Shown here: positions 1-10,794 of the stretch, piece by piece
Position numbering within the stretch: the first letter of the stretch is position 1
Layout of the letters: the number at the start of each line of letters is the position of its first letter
Source of the DNA: Heliocidaris tuberculata
Taxonomy: Eukaryota > Echinodermata > Echinoidea > Camarodonta > Echinometridae
Assembly: GCA_025618425.1 (NCBI GenBank)
Contig: CM046837.1
Span: 25,043,793-25,107,792 of the forward strand
DNA length: 64,000 bases
Direction: 5' to 3'
Program-made: the position numbers and the translations under genes
The notes under the pieces: generated by a model
Told to the model about the DNA's origin: nothing
Databases searched by the model: none
What the model saw: only the letters and a program-made list of their open reading frames with translations

Positions 1-431
1 GAAAAATGCCCAAATTCCTCCTTCCTATATATATATATATATATCATGATATACAATTATTTCCAAAATCTGGCTACGCAGTAGAGCATGCTAAATGAAT
101 GTGTTTTCCCAATTTACTATAACTATTATCTCCTTCATTTGAATTTGAATTCTTATGCTAATATCTCAATATGAGATATTCCCTGGTCATCGCATTATCT
201 TCAACTTCTGATATCGATCTCAAAGCTCCATTGTACGACACTTGCGACAATGCTCAGCGGTCAATATACACTAACTGACTTCCTATCTTTAACCCTGAAC
301 CAAACACTATACCTAACCCTAAACCTAACCCGATAAAAGTTTATTGCAATCGATCTGTGACGAAATAAAGCCAGGAGCAATAATTGTAGCCGGAACGAAA
401 ATCGGAGCACACAAAGGTCGGAGGTTGAATT
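1..431. other. Gene-free stretch
   Basis: No coding region is recognisable. The stretch is AT-rich, with a TA dinucleotide run at about 26-44 and a short telomere-like patch at 291-331. It ends at a transposon-like terminus at 432. Confidence 0.6.
291..331. repeat. Degenerate telomere-like CCCTAA repeats
   Basis: Several loosely spaced AACCCT/CCTAAC units (the complement of TTAGGG) occur in about 40 bases. The units are degenerate and few, so this is an interstitial patch and not a chromosome end. Confidence 0.5.
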
Positions 432-656
432 CAGTGGCGTAAATACAGAGGGGCGGAAAAAATAACCAAAAAAGGAGAGAAAATTAGAACAGAAAAGGGA
501 AGGGAAAGGGGGGAAAGGACGAGAAAAGAAGACAATATAGGACCCCTTCCCTAACCTTTCCTCTAATCAATGGCCTCTTAAATTTGCATTGAATTCTGTG
601 AGTAAGCCCCTCAATGACGCCAGTGCTCCCCTCAATGGACTCACGCTACGCCATTG
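432..656. mobile_element. Short non-autonomous DNA transposon, GGCGTA-type ends
   Basis: The left end reads CAGTGGCGTAAATACAG. The right end, reverse-complemented, reads CAATGGCGTAGCGTGAG, so the termini are imperfect inverted repeats. The interior is purine-rich (GGAAAA/GAGAAAA), then CCCCTTCCCT, then an 'atcaatggcct' segment. The same order of motifs recurs at about 43920-44115. The flanks gttgaatt and attggaatt are similar but not an exact target duplication, so the boundaries are approximate. No ORF is present. Confidence 0.5.
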
Positions 657-759
657 ATTGGAATTAGTAAGAGGACACTATAAACCGAGGTTCCTATACT
701 GATGTCGTAACGGGAGTCCAGCCATTGAGAGCGCACTGGTGTAACATGGATGCGCCGGG

Positions 760-2272
760 CAGGGGCGTCGATCCAGGTGGGGGGGGGGGGGGGGGGGCAG
801 GGGGGCGATTGCCCCCCCCCCCCCAGAAAATATTGGGGGCAAACATATCATTTTGCCCCCCCCCCCAATAATTCCGGAAGTGTAAAATAAAATAAGGAAA
901 AACATGCAAAACTCAGGAAATGATGCCTTCCAAACAATGAAATATAAAAGGTTTTACAAGATCAGACTTCAATTTCGCCGCGCGCTCCGCGCGCAAATTC
1001 TCTAATCTTTACTGCGTCATTTAACCGTGGAGAAGCTGTTTTTAAGAGGCGTTCCAAAAAATCATGACGCCATTAAAAAACGTTCTGAACATACCTAATT
1101 CAATTCAAAGTTTAAATTTTCATATTTATTTAGTTTTTTCTATTTTTTTCTATTTCATTAGTGTTATTTTTTCTATTATTTTGTGTTATATCTTCTCTAC
1201 TCAATTTGCTGTTATGTAAGATATATTTTCCCATCATTTTGTCGTTTACCATGTGATCTTTAATTCCATTTTCTGTTCATGATATCGATATGCATATTTT
1301 ACTAAAGTTCAAATTACCATCACATCTTTATCAATGCTATGATGATCAGAAGCAGCGCTCCGGGGGGGGGGGGGCAGGGAGCCCAGTGCCCCCCTCACTT
1401 TTTCAAGTAACCCAAAAGTGCCCCTTTTCATAGGTGATAAGTGCCTGTTTCTTCGTATAGTGCCCCTTTTTCTTTCTAATATGTGTCCTTTTTACCTTCT
1501 GATGAGTGTCCAGATGAGAACCTCAGAAATTAGTGCCCCATTTGTTTTCTGATAAATGCGACATTGGTGTATATATAAGGTATATATATGGGTATGTAAA
1601 AAGTCCACAAAGGAGCCTTATACATATAACTCAAAATAATCAGAGATGCTTCATAATAATACATTCCCCTACTGATATCAGCACAATAGTGAGGCAGTAG
1701 AGCAGGGGGTAGGAGGGGCCCAATGACCTAAATTATACAAGAATGAGCAGTGCTCCTAAATCATAAAAGGAACGAGGACAATTTTTTCTAAAATCTTTCC
1801 AAAGCTCACTCGCTACGCTCGCTCGCATTTACTATTTTATCTTCTTATCATATTAGGAAAATCGCTGTATATAATTCAACACCCATTGCCTTTAGCGTTA
1901 GAAATAAATCTTAAATTTATAAAAAAAAAATATATATATAATTTTTTCAATGAATAATGAGGCTATTACACTCAACTGCAAAGTAGTTCTTATCTAGAAC
2001 CATGTTAAGAAAGAAACAATAGCATGTCGAAAATGATCCTCGGTTGTGTATTGATCAGAATGTACCGGTATACTAATGTCTCGAAGTGATATTTTCCGCC
2101 TTGTTTCCACCTTATCCACCCTTTGTAGGTGCCCCTTTTTGTTGCCCCCCCCCCACTTTGAAAGACGCACCGCCGCCCCTGATGAAGATTGAATTGAGTG
2201 CGAAATGATCATCGTTACGATAGGCTGTCTTGCCCCCCCCCCCCCAATCCGAAAAACGGATCGACGCCCCTG
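760..2272. mobile_element. 1.5-kb hAT-like non-autonomous transposon, perfect 8-bp TSD
   Basis: The element begins CAGGGGCGTCGATCC (760-774) and ends with the exact complement GGATCGACGCCCCTG (2258-2272). It is flanked on both sides by the identical 8-mer GCGCCGGG (752-759 and 2273-2280). An 8-bp duplication with CAG(T/G)GGCG termini is characteristic of hAT-superfamily elements. The interior has long poly-G/poly-C runs and many 'gtgccccttttt' repeats, possibly from nested insertions. No transposase reading frame is visible, so movement would need a transposase supplied in trans. Confidence 0.85.
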
Positions 2273-2280
2273 GCGCCGGG

Positions 2281-2690
2281 GCCGGGGGCATTGGTGTTAT
2301 TCAGTAAATGAAATGCCATCATAAAACAGGACCGTCGAGTGGGTGTATGAATCAAAGGATCGCATCTCCTATCCTTTTCAGTTTCTTTTCAGGCAGCCTT
2401 CGAACCCTCCCTTTGTTTCTGTCTATTTTCTCTCCTCCTTTCATTTTTGTTTCACCATTCGACTCGGGGGCACGTGTCCCCCGTGCCCCCTGTATCTACG
2501 CCACTGATTCACACGATCAATTGAATAGGCCTATATGAGGGATGTATCACCTCTTCTACATGTAATTCCACAAGTGGCCTATTTTTCAGCAACTCGATCG
2601 TATTTCAGAAACATAATGCATTCATCTATGACGTATTCCGCCGGGGATTCAGACTTTTGCAGCTTCAAAACTACAGTCCGGCGAAGGACA
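2281..2690. other. Gene-free stretch with an isolated transposon end
   Basis: No gene is recognised. At 2502-2516 the sequence ...TATCTACGCCACTG is the complement of a CAGTGGCGTAGATA terminus, so a second element in reverse orientation ends here. Its partner end could not be found. Confidence 0.45.
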
Positions 2691-2699
2691 CTCTATCAA

Positions 2700-3350
2700 T
2701 TCCTTTACAGAATTTTCTCTGTGCCAATATCACCACAACCACCATCCCCACCAGACTCCATCACCATCACCACCACCACCAGGTAGCACCGCACCATCTT
2801 CAGGCCCACCACCATCCCTCCGACACACCACGGCTCATCCCCACCACCACCATCACCACCTGACGGCAGGGGCGGCGCCAGGGTATTTAAATAGGGGGGG
2901 GGGGGCAAAATGACGCGTATAGCAACGTCGCACGTCGAGGGTCTTGAAATAACAAATAGGACTATAACAGTTATGTCATAATTGCATGGCCTAGCATTCT
3001 CTTCTCCATTCCCCCTTCTCTTTCTCCTTTTTTCTCCCTTCTTCCTCTTTTTTTTTTTTTTTGGTTGCAAAATGATAGGGGGCGGCCGCCCCCCTGCCCC
3101 TGCCTGACGGCATCCCCACCAGGCACCACCACCATCACCAGGCATGCACCACCATCATTAATTCCACCAGGCACGACACCGTCATCTTCCCCACCAGGTA
3201 TCACAGTGCCACCATCACTGTCCATTCCCACCAGGTACCACACCACCTCCCCAGCCCATCAACATCCCCCATCACCACCAACCCACCACCGCCCACCATC
3301 GCCCATCATCACCAACACCATAGACCATCACCACCAGGTCCACCACCAAC
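2700..3350. repeat. CACCA/CACCATC-rich degenerate tandem tract
   Basis: The plus strand is dominated by CACCACC, CACCATC and CCACCAGGYA units. It is a degenerate microsatellite-derived tract giving long low-complexity frames (Pro/His/Thr on plus, Gly/Gly/Asp on minus). These are not credible proteins. The tract is split by the MITE at 2867-3102. Confidence 0.75.
2867..3102. mobile_element. 236-bp hAT-like MITE inserted in CACCA tract
   Basis: The left end is CAGGGGCGGCGCCAGG. The right end, complemented, starts CAGGGGCAGGGGGGCGGC. The 8-mer CCTGACGG lies on both sides (2859-2866 and 3103-3110), an exact target-site duplication. Removing the element and one copy restores a continuous CACCA-rich tract. 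The body has poly-G near the left end and a long pyrimidine run ending in T15 on the right. Confidence 0.82.
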
Positions 3351-3360
3351 ACCCATTTAT

Positions 3361-3689
3361 TATCCACGATCTCCTCACTCCTCATGCAAACAGCACTGTA
3401 CGCACGATATACGCTATATCCATATATCACGGTATACGTGCACAAGTTCAACGACGCTACTTAGTATGGTGGTTGATCCAGTGTCCGAACACTTTTCAGA
3501 AAATCAACGATAGCAAATAAAATATGAAACGAATATCTGTCAAACTATACATATTGAATGCTCAAAGTCCTACAAAAAAAGAAGTTGATGGAATTTTAAA
3601 AAGACAACGTAGATTTAATACGATATTCCCATCCGAGTGAACCCCTTCCCAACGACGCGGCGTTTTGGTCCCTTGAAAAAGGTACCGTA
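3361..3689. other. Gene-free stretch
   Basis: No coding exon or recognisable repeat was seen between the CACCA tract and the palindromic element. Confidence 0.5.
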
Positions 3690-3814
3690 ATTCCGAACGT
3701 GTGAAACCTATGGGAAAAAGACACAACCTTGGTATCAATAGTGTGGTTTTCATACGCGTAATCCCACGCGTATGAAAACCCATTTTAGGCGCTTAACTTT
3801 ACACGTTCGGTAAT
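3690..3814. repeat. Foldback element with central perfect hairpin
   Basis: Outer arms ATTCCGAACGTG (from 3690) and CACGTTCGGTAAT (3802-3814) are inverted. In the centre GGTTTTCATACGCGT (3745-3759) pairs perfectly with ACGCGTATGAAAACC (3766-3780) across a 6-nt loop. This is probably a small foldback transposon; its function is unknown. Confidence 0.65.
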
Positions 3815-3999
3815 ACAATCTGTTCGGAGTTACAATACTTGACTATATAGCGCGAGCGCGCGCTCATATTGCAGCGCATTTCGACGATCGATCCCGAGTT
3901 GCGGTACGTTGCGACCATAGACAAATTAAATAGTATAGACGAAAAGGTAGCACGCGCGGATTTGCCTCATTTGCATATAAGCTACAGCGTCACCATTCA

Positions 4000-4289
4000 A
4001 TCTAAGCGTATTTAAGCGTATTTAGGCTCCGCCCCCCCGAGAGACATTTCATATCTCCCGAAGCCCCCATTAGCATAAAAATCCGATTTCACTTCATGCA
4101 TTATTTATTTTTGCTTTGCGTATCCCGACAATATTCAGCTCTGATTGGACCTTACCTCATGAATATTACAATTATCCAAAAGAATTAATCGACAACAAAT
4201 ATGACCTTTTTCGTCACTTCCGCTGTGTGTAAAGTCAATGTAATGACGTCACCCGCAGGAAGTGTGAATTTCTTGTGAAAAGTTTACCG
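4000..4289 (+). promoter_or_regulatory. Promoter-like block with CRE and ETS motifs, ending at a splice donor
   Basis: Within 80 bases there is a full palindromic CRE (TGACGTCA, 4244-4251), an ETS-type ACTTCCG (4216-4222) and a second ETS-type CAGGAAGTG (4256-4264). A GATTGG inverted CCAAT box lies upstream near 4143. A strong donor, CCG|GTGAGTA, follows at 4290. CRE, ETS and CCAAT boxes together are typical of TATA-less constitutive promoters; this is known for animal promoters and only inferred here. The block 4021-4077 also resembles, inverted, the sequence just upstream of the ENPP gene. Confidence 0.45.
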
Positions 4290-4769
4290 GTGAGTACAAC
4301 TATAATTACGCTTAAATTTCATAAATAGAATAACAATCATATGAATTACTACCAAAGTGAGGGATCTCCTGGAATTTCTGTACATTTTGAAAGTATTTGA
4401 AAGTACTGTATGCTATAAAAATATGGGTAATCTGTTGTCAAACTTTCATTACATTTTCTATCGTTATGAGCTTATGTTTCCGCTCGATTGCCATTACCAC
4501 CCCTGCCACTCTTGACAGCTTACCGGGAGTTTCGGGCAGGACCGTGTCATAAAATCAAATACATTACCAGACAATTTCATCCCCATCAATGTCAATGACA
4601 GTGATCCAAACTAACTGTTGGAACACATAATTTCAAAACTTAGTCGGAAAAATATCTAATATGACTCGAATGTGACATTAACATATTAACTAGGACCAGG
4701 TGGCTTGTCGAGATTAATTTACTTTTTCAAGCTCTGGTGTGAAGATTTCAGCAGTTCACAAGTTCCATG

Positions 4770-5290
4770 ATTTTGATTTTATGTCTGACTCTGAGTTAGA
4801 GTAGAATGTAACTTAGACCTATCGTAGATCTGCATTTCAATTTAGTTGATTAGGCCAAAATTCTTTGACGAATCGGTTATCTAAGTTAGATGTAGACATA
4901 GAGTCTAGATCTAGTTAAGCTATAGATCTGACAGTGAGTTAGGCCTAACAAGTTAGTCTGGAATAGATGTAGGCCTAGACCTCTGTTATCTAACTTACAC
5001 AAAGGTCTAACTGTTATGTTAGATCTACTGAGGATTTTTTTGGGGTTTATTTTTTTGTAGGGCCTATATATTATTGGTTATTTATTTATTTATATATATT
5101 GGGGGGGGGGGGCATGCGAGGCCTAGCCAGTCATTCACGTAGGCCTAGGTCTTGTCTTGGCAAGTCCTAGAATCTACATAGATTAGATCTGATCTAGACT
5201 CCTACTCGGTGGTCTAAGTCTAGATCTTTTCTAGATCTAGATCTAGTCTATAACGTACATGTAGATCTAATCGTAACAGTTAGTCCTAGA
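4770..5290. repeat. Region rich in TAGATCTA and TAGGCCTA palindromes
   Basis: Repeated TAGATCT, CTAGATCTAG and TAGGCCTA words and 'taagttag' variants recur throughout without a fixed period. The region lies in the first putative intron of the candidate transcript. It resembles short-word simple-sequence drift and has no coding potential. Confidence 0.5.
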
Positions 5291-6604
5291 CAATGGAGTC
5301 TAGGGCAAAGCACATTACTAGCTTAATGGAAGAAAGCCTGGTCAGTGATTGAATTATGAATGGGGGGGGGGGGGGTGTCCTGGTCTAGTTAGTCTTTACT
5401 CTAGTTCTGCCCGATTAAACATTGTAATGTTAAAATGAATAAACTTCTATAGTGTTGTTAGCTTTTAGCCAATTAAACTAAAAGTTAAAGTTTGAATTTG
5501 AAAACGAACTTTAAGAGAAGTCGGGACATGCATGTTTTGTTTTGTTTTGTTTTTTTTTTGTTTGTTTTGTTTGTTTTTGTTGTTTTTTTTTTACTTAGTG
5601 TAGTGTAGCAGGGAAGGAAATCAAAATCAAATGGGCTAGTCATTTTCATTTTTAGACAGGGCCCAAAAAATTGTTGAAAGGTAATAAAGAGAATCACCAT
5701 CAATTATCATTTCAATTTTTTTTTCTTTTTCAGATGGACATGAAATGAAGAATATGCAGACCTACCAAGTGTTTTGTTCTACATACTATCTACCCATCAA
5801 CGCATGGCTGAACGTACTACTACCACTAACTATTGGAGATGACGGATGAAATGCAATGTAAATCTGCTAAGATGCCACTTTATTTTCATTTCCCTGATTG
5901 CATGACAGGTATGGTAGTTCTAGATCTAGAGCTCTAATCTTGGAAATCAATTTAAGTGGCAGCTGCATGGTTATTTCAATGGGAATATTAAGATCCAGTT
6001 GAGGAGTTACAGATTTTAAAGATGGAATGATAGATTGAGCTAATACTTATAGTGTCAAGGATAGATGTATGTTATCCGAAGTATATAATAAATATAAGAG
6101 GGTTTTATGGGATCTAAAATGTGTTGACAAGTAAATATATATGTTATTTCCTTTGAGAGTGTTCTTCAACCCATTTTAATAATACATGTACACAAACAAT
6201 AGCAAGTAGAATATCAAATGAAAAAAAATTATGTACTTAAATTTATTTTGAAATATTTCTGAAGAAAGACATTACAATTTCAGATAGAATCTGTGAAAGG
6301 AATCTATGTCTTACTTGTATTCTCTTTGAGAATCAATGAGATCAGCATGAATGGAGTATAAATACTTATTATGTGATGAGTGAACTATTTTATTTTTCCA
6401 GGATGATGCTTCTCTTCTTTAGTAACAATAGATGCTGAAGGCATATATCCCACTTTGAGTAAAGACAATTCAGAGAGGAAGAAAGAACTACCGACTTGCT
6501 GAAGTTAAGAGAGGTAGGCTCAGCTGTATGAATAAGTTTCTTTGTATACACTCCCACAACTGAGGTACTAAAGGATGTCCTTGATTCATTCACAAAGATA
6601 GATT

Positions 6605-6840
6605 TTGTAAAGGGGGGGGGGGGCACAAATCTCAGAAGATGAAGAAAAAAATGGGGGGGGGGGTTGTCAGATTTGTTGGGTCCAGTTTTCCTTCAAAATT
6701 CTCTGACAAGCAAAAAAAAAAAAAAAAAAAAAAGAAAGAAGCTTATTATTTCAAGGGGGGGGGGGCACAATTCTAAAAAGAGAGGCCACAATGTACACTG
6801 CTCTTTGAAAAGGGAGGAGGCCGGAAGTTACCCCCCCCCA
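6605..6840 (-). mobile_element. Degraded hAT-type MITE, reverse orientation
   Basis: The complement of 6680-6715 (gcttgtcagagaatt...ggaaaactgga) matches the body of the complete MITE at 56249-56602, with the same poly-T and poly-C blocks. The ends are eroded. It lies inside the putative third intron of the candidate transcript. Confidence 0.6.
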
Positions 6841-7044
6841 AAAAAAAACAAAACAAAACAAAAAAAAAAAAAAAAACTGCCACTGTGCTCATTGATTTGC
6901 ATATCATGTGATTTCAACGTGATTAATTCCATTCTTTTCTCATTTCATTCAACAGACATGCATGGAGTTCAACTTGACCTCTTCATCTTTGATGGCTGCT
7001 ACAACAGATCAAATCCTTCATATTCCGGAGAGTCTGAAGTGTAA

Positions 7045-7970
7045 CAAGCTCATTTAAGGGAAAAGGATACTGCATCTAAAGCTTTTCACATGTGGCACCT
7101 TCACCCGCCCCTCCACATGTCACTTTATAAATTCTAATACAGCCAATTCTTTCATGTAGATGTATTTAGCTCATTAGGCCTATTGAGTTGAGGGTTTCCT
7201 TTTCGAGATGGCCTAGGGACATTGCCTGGCCCCTAATCATTAATGTTTATGATAATAATGATAATAATAATGATAACAATAATTGAACAGTTCTTATATT
7301 TCGTATAATACCTTTGAAAAAGGTCTCAATACACTGAGGAAAGGGTGAGAAAGAGAAACAAGTAGGAAACCTGCCGGAAATGTTATAATTATATTAATCA
7401 ATTGAATGAATATGTTTTTAGTGCAGATTTGAATTGCCCTACTGTATTAGCTTGTCTTACATTACTGAAGTGATTGCCAGGCCCAATGAGGTAATGCTTT
7501 GATCCATTGTGCATCTCAACAAATGTAAAAAAAAAAAAATTAATCCCATGAACTGATCTTATATCTGATGATTGAAATTATCATTTTGGGAAAGTCTGTA
7601 ATACTGTTTATATGATATAAAACTAAATGTCAAAAACAATCAGTATTGAGAAATTGAAAAAAAAAACAGGTTAGTTCATCTAGCTCTAGAGCCTTACATG
7701 TATGTAGAGAAAATTAACATAACCATCTTTCATTTTCAAGTAAAATAATTATGCCCTTGGTATGTGTGGATCAAATTTCAACCAACAATCTTTAGGACTC
7801 TGAAATGTACATTAGTTGGTCATTGTTTCAATGCAGACTTTGTGGTTTTGGAGTTAGGGCACTAATGTCGCTAGGGAGGGGGGGGGGGGCAAAGGGCAGA
7901 CTGCCACCTGACAACTCTTGACGAAAAAAAAAAGGTTATCGGGTTCAAAAAAAATTTCTCTGTTGTGGAT
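7045..7970. other. Gene-free stretch
   Basis: AT-rich unique-looking sequence with a short AAT/ATG repeat near 7250-7280 and a poly-G run near 7878. No gene or clear element was recognised. Confidence 0.5.
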
Positions 7971-8042
7971 TTAGGGAGGGAGGCAATCCCAGCCCGTGCC
8001 CCCCCCCCCCTTTGAAAGAATAGTATACATTGTGCCCCCTCC

Positions 8043-8073
<31 letters not shown>

Positions 8074-8297
8074 TATTGTGCCCCCTTTTAGAACTTCTTT
8101 TGTTTGCTTGTCGGAGAATTATGGAGGAAAACTGGACCCCATGAAATCATGAAATCAACCCCCCCCCCCCCCACTGAGCGACTTTTGGAGGGCTTGCAAC
8201 AAGAAAAAAATACGAATCTCCCTTCAAGCAGTTCCCTAAAGTTGACAGACCTGCATTTGTGTGCCCCCCCCCTTAGAAAATCCTGCATACTGCACTG
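7971..8297 (+). mobile_element. hAT-type MITE copy, eroded termini
   Basis: It is colinear with the element at 56249-56602. The order is GTGGATTTAGG-like start, CCCCCCTTTGAAAG, 'gtatacattgtgcccc', poly-T, 'cccccttttagaac', 'gcttgtcggagaattatgg', 'aaaactggac', poly-C, 'gacttttggaggg', 'aaagttgacagacctgcatt', 'aaaatcctg' end. The terminal inverted repeats have decayed and no target duplication remains. Confidence 0.75.
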
Positions 8298-9569
8298 AGT
8301 TAGGGTAAATTTGTTATGAAAAATCCTGATTTCATCAGGATTTTCAAGTATTCTATGTTGCATAAGTCATCATTTTATAAACTCCCCGAAGTATAACAGG
8401 AACCTATAATGTGCTCAAAAATTCCAAATAAATCAACAAATGCAATAAGATTTAAAGATGTAATACTTCCATGTAGCAGGTGAGGTCATTTGATTTTAAT
8501 AATTCATTTGTGATGAAAATGTACTTTTTGTTAGTAATATAAAGTATATGTTTGAAGTTTTCGTGTAGGGCATTATATGATTTATTTCTATAAAAGTTTA
8601 GAATAATACTTATAGGGCCCTTTCATATTAGTAGAACAAATACATTATAAATATACATTGTGTTAAAAATAGTGGATGATGGAATACACAATTGAAAAAG
8701 TGACATAGATGCAAGAAAAAGATGCAAAAAACATAAGGTAAAACAACAATCGGTTTGTGATCGAAGATAACATGTAGAGAAATAATCAAGCAGAAGGTGA
8801 GCAAATCTGTTTTAGATCGACTGGGCATCATAATTGCAGATTTCATCACATAAACTGTAAACATGGTAAATTACATTATTGTGAAAAGCTATGCAATTAA
8901 AATTGGTTTTATGAACATTCAACTAGCAGTAATCTAATAGTACATGTATTTCTTTTCTTTTTCTTTTTTTTTTTCAATGAATCAAATCTAACTGCAGATA
9001 GAATGATGAAACAGGACGTGAGGGAGAAATAGAGTGTGTGAGAGAGAAAGAGAGAGAATGAGAGTTAAGAGATAATGAGAGAGATAACTTGTGAGATGAT
9101 ATGATAATGAGAAAGGCAACGATGTGAGATAGTGAGAGAGATGGGAAGAAAAAATGGAAAAGAAAGTTTCCAATATTTCTGCCCCCTCCCCTTGCCGCAT
9201 GAGTTAGTGATTCTTTTTAAGGGGGGGGGGGAAGCTGGTAAGTCTGGCCCTAGGGGTGGGGCCGGGAGTTCAATTCCAAGTTTGCTAAAGAAAAAAAATC
9301 AACAACAAAAAAGAAAAACAATTACATTTTTTTTTTAAATTACTGTCAGAAGTTCCCACATATGGATTCGTTTCTTGTGACACAGCTTAACCAAGTTTGA
9401 TTTCATATTATTTGAACAGTGAATTAAGTACGGCACGTAGCTTCAATTGTATTGTTGATTATTATAATTAATCAAAAATGGAAGGCACTGATTGGCCAAT
9501 ACTGGTAAGTCTTCAAAATCCATATCATGAATATATTAACATACATGAATAAATTAAGTGTACTTGACC
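8298..9569. other. Gene-free stretch upstream of the ENPP gene
   Basis: No coding exon was seen. The content is AT-rich with an imperfect GAGA-rich purine block at about 9015-9170 and a poly-G run at 9221-9231. Reading frames here are short and low-complexity. Confidence 0.5.
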
Positions 9570-9956
9570 TCTCTCAATGCGCATGCTCGGCGCTGACCCG
9601 CGTTTTTGTTTCTGTTGCATGAAGAGCATGTACGGATGTTGGGAGCATCTTAAGAAATGAATAATTCATAGTATGTTAATGGGGGCTTCGGGCGCGTTCA
9701 AATCGTGTTCAAATGTCTCTGACAAAATGGCGGAGCTTTAGGGGCCTGGTTGCGACACATACACATATATAATATGCGCTTTTGCTGTTCCGGCTGCGAG
9801 AGGTAAAAATCGACCGTAAGCGGAGCTCGAATCTTACACCACCTTTGCTCATCATCGTGGTACAATCGCATTTCTACGGATGCTGTCTGTGAATGTGATA
9901 GTTGCTGTTTCCATCAAGACACCTTTTGCCTTTGATTGTGGTCATTTGAAAACAAG
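9570..9956 (+). promoter_or_regulatory. ENPP promoter and 5' UTR region
   Basis: This is a GC-richer segment between AT-rich flanks, directly before the start codon. It contains TGCGCATGC (9578-9586), close to the NRF-1 palindromic site, and GCGCTGACCCGCG nearby. The block 9675-9744 shares three ordered motifs, inverted, with the promoter-like block at 4021-4077. No TATA box is convincing. The in-frame TGA at 9933-9935 shows that the 5' UTR reaches to the ATG at 9957. The transcription start is not determinable from sequence alone. Confidence 0.45.
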
Positions 9957-10794
9957 ATGACAACTTTAAAAGCAGCCGTTCTTTCCGCAGTGCTGGCGGC
10001 CTTCTGGTGGGAAGCCACCGGGGCGCCGACCGCATCTAGTGCCTCCAAGCCCCTTGTATTGATCGTGTCTTTCGACGGCTTCCGCTGGGACTACTTGACC
10101 AAAGTCGACACACCAAACTTTGACGAACTTATTGCTTCGGGAGTGAAAGCGAAATATATCAAAGATGTGTTTATCACCAAGACTTTTCCAAATCATTTTA
10201 CCCTGGTTACGGGACTTTACGAAGAATCGCACGGTGTTACAGGGAACAGGATGTATGATCCTGCCTTCAACGAATCATTTCACATGAATTCTACAGATCT
10301 TAAGTGGTGGAATGGAGGCGAGCCTGTTTGGATCGCCAACCAAAAACAAGGAGGCAGGAGTTCTGTTGTCTTATGGCCCAGCGGAAATGTCAACTTCAGT
10401 GGGATACTCCCCGATTATTATTTCCCTGAATACAACACCAGCATTCCATTTCAGTATCGTATAGATGTGATCGTGGACAACTTTGTGAAGGACAGAGTCA
10501 ATTTCGGAGCTCTGTATTTTCACGAACCTGACCATTCGGGCCACATCTTTGGTCCTGATTCACAAAAAATCTTGCCCATCCTCAGCATGTGTGACAGAAC
10601 GGCAGGCTATCTTATTAGGCGGCTGAAAGAAACTGGTCTCTTTGATCGAGTCAATATCATTATAACCTCCGATCACGGGATGACGACAATTAGCCCAAAC
10701 AGAGTTCTTGTGGTCGAAGACTTCGTTGACCCAAACATCTTACCATATTACACAACCGATAACAATCCTATCATGAGCATTTGGCCAGAAAATG
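9957..10794 (+). CDS. ENPP coding exon 1
   Basis: Encodes residues 1-279 plus the first base of codon 280: signal peptide and most of the catalytic domain (D40, T76, D192, H196, D239, H240). The exon ends at AAATG|GTATGC, a good donor, in phase 1. Reading through the donor gives a stop after five codons, which supports the splice. Confidence 0.93.

Larger units (their letters stand above)
4265..7044 (+). ncRNA. Candidate four-exon transcript (non-coding or micropeptide)
   Basis: Splice-like signals occur in order after the CRE/ETS block: donor at 4290 (CCG|GTGAGT), acceptor at 5731-5733 behind a long pyrimidine tract, donor at 5909 (ACAG|GTATGG), acceptor at 6400-6401, donor at 6514 (GAG|GTAGGC), acceptor at 6954-6955 behind TTCTTTTCTCATTTCATTC. 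Implied exons are about 4265-4289, 5734-5908, 6402-6513 and 6956 onward. The included transcript has only short ORFs. If exon 3 is skipped, an ORF opening at about 5848 continues in frame into exon 4 and stops at 7042-7044, giving roughly 52 residues with no family I recognise. The transcription start and poly(A) site are unresolved, and chance splice motifs remain possible. Confidence 0.3.

Noticed and set aside
2705..3520. Pro/His/Thr and Gly/Val-rich frames of about 90-150 codons
   Set aside because: They lie over the CACCA tract and run through a transposon insertion.
9936..9956. Upstream TTG start extending the ENPP frame by seven codons
   Set aside because: The gene is eukaryotic. The first ATG is at 9957 in good context, and the extension has no signal-peptide character.
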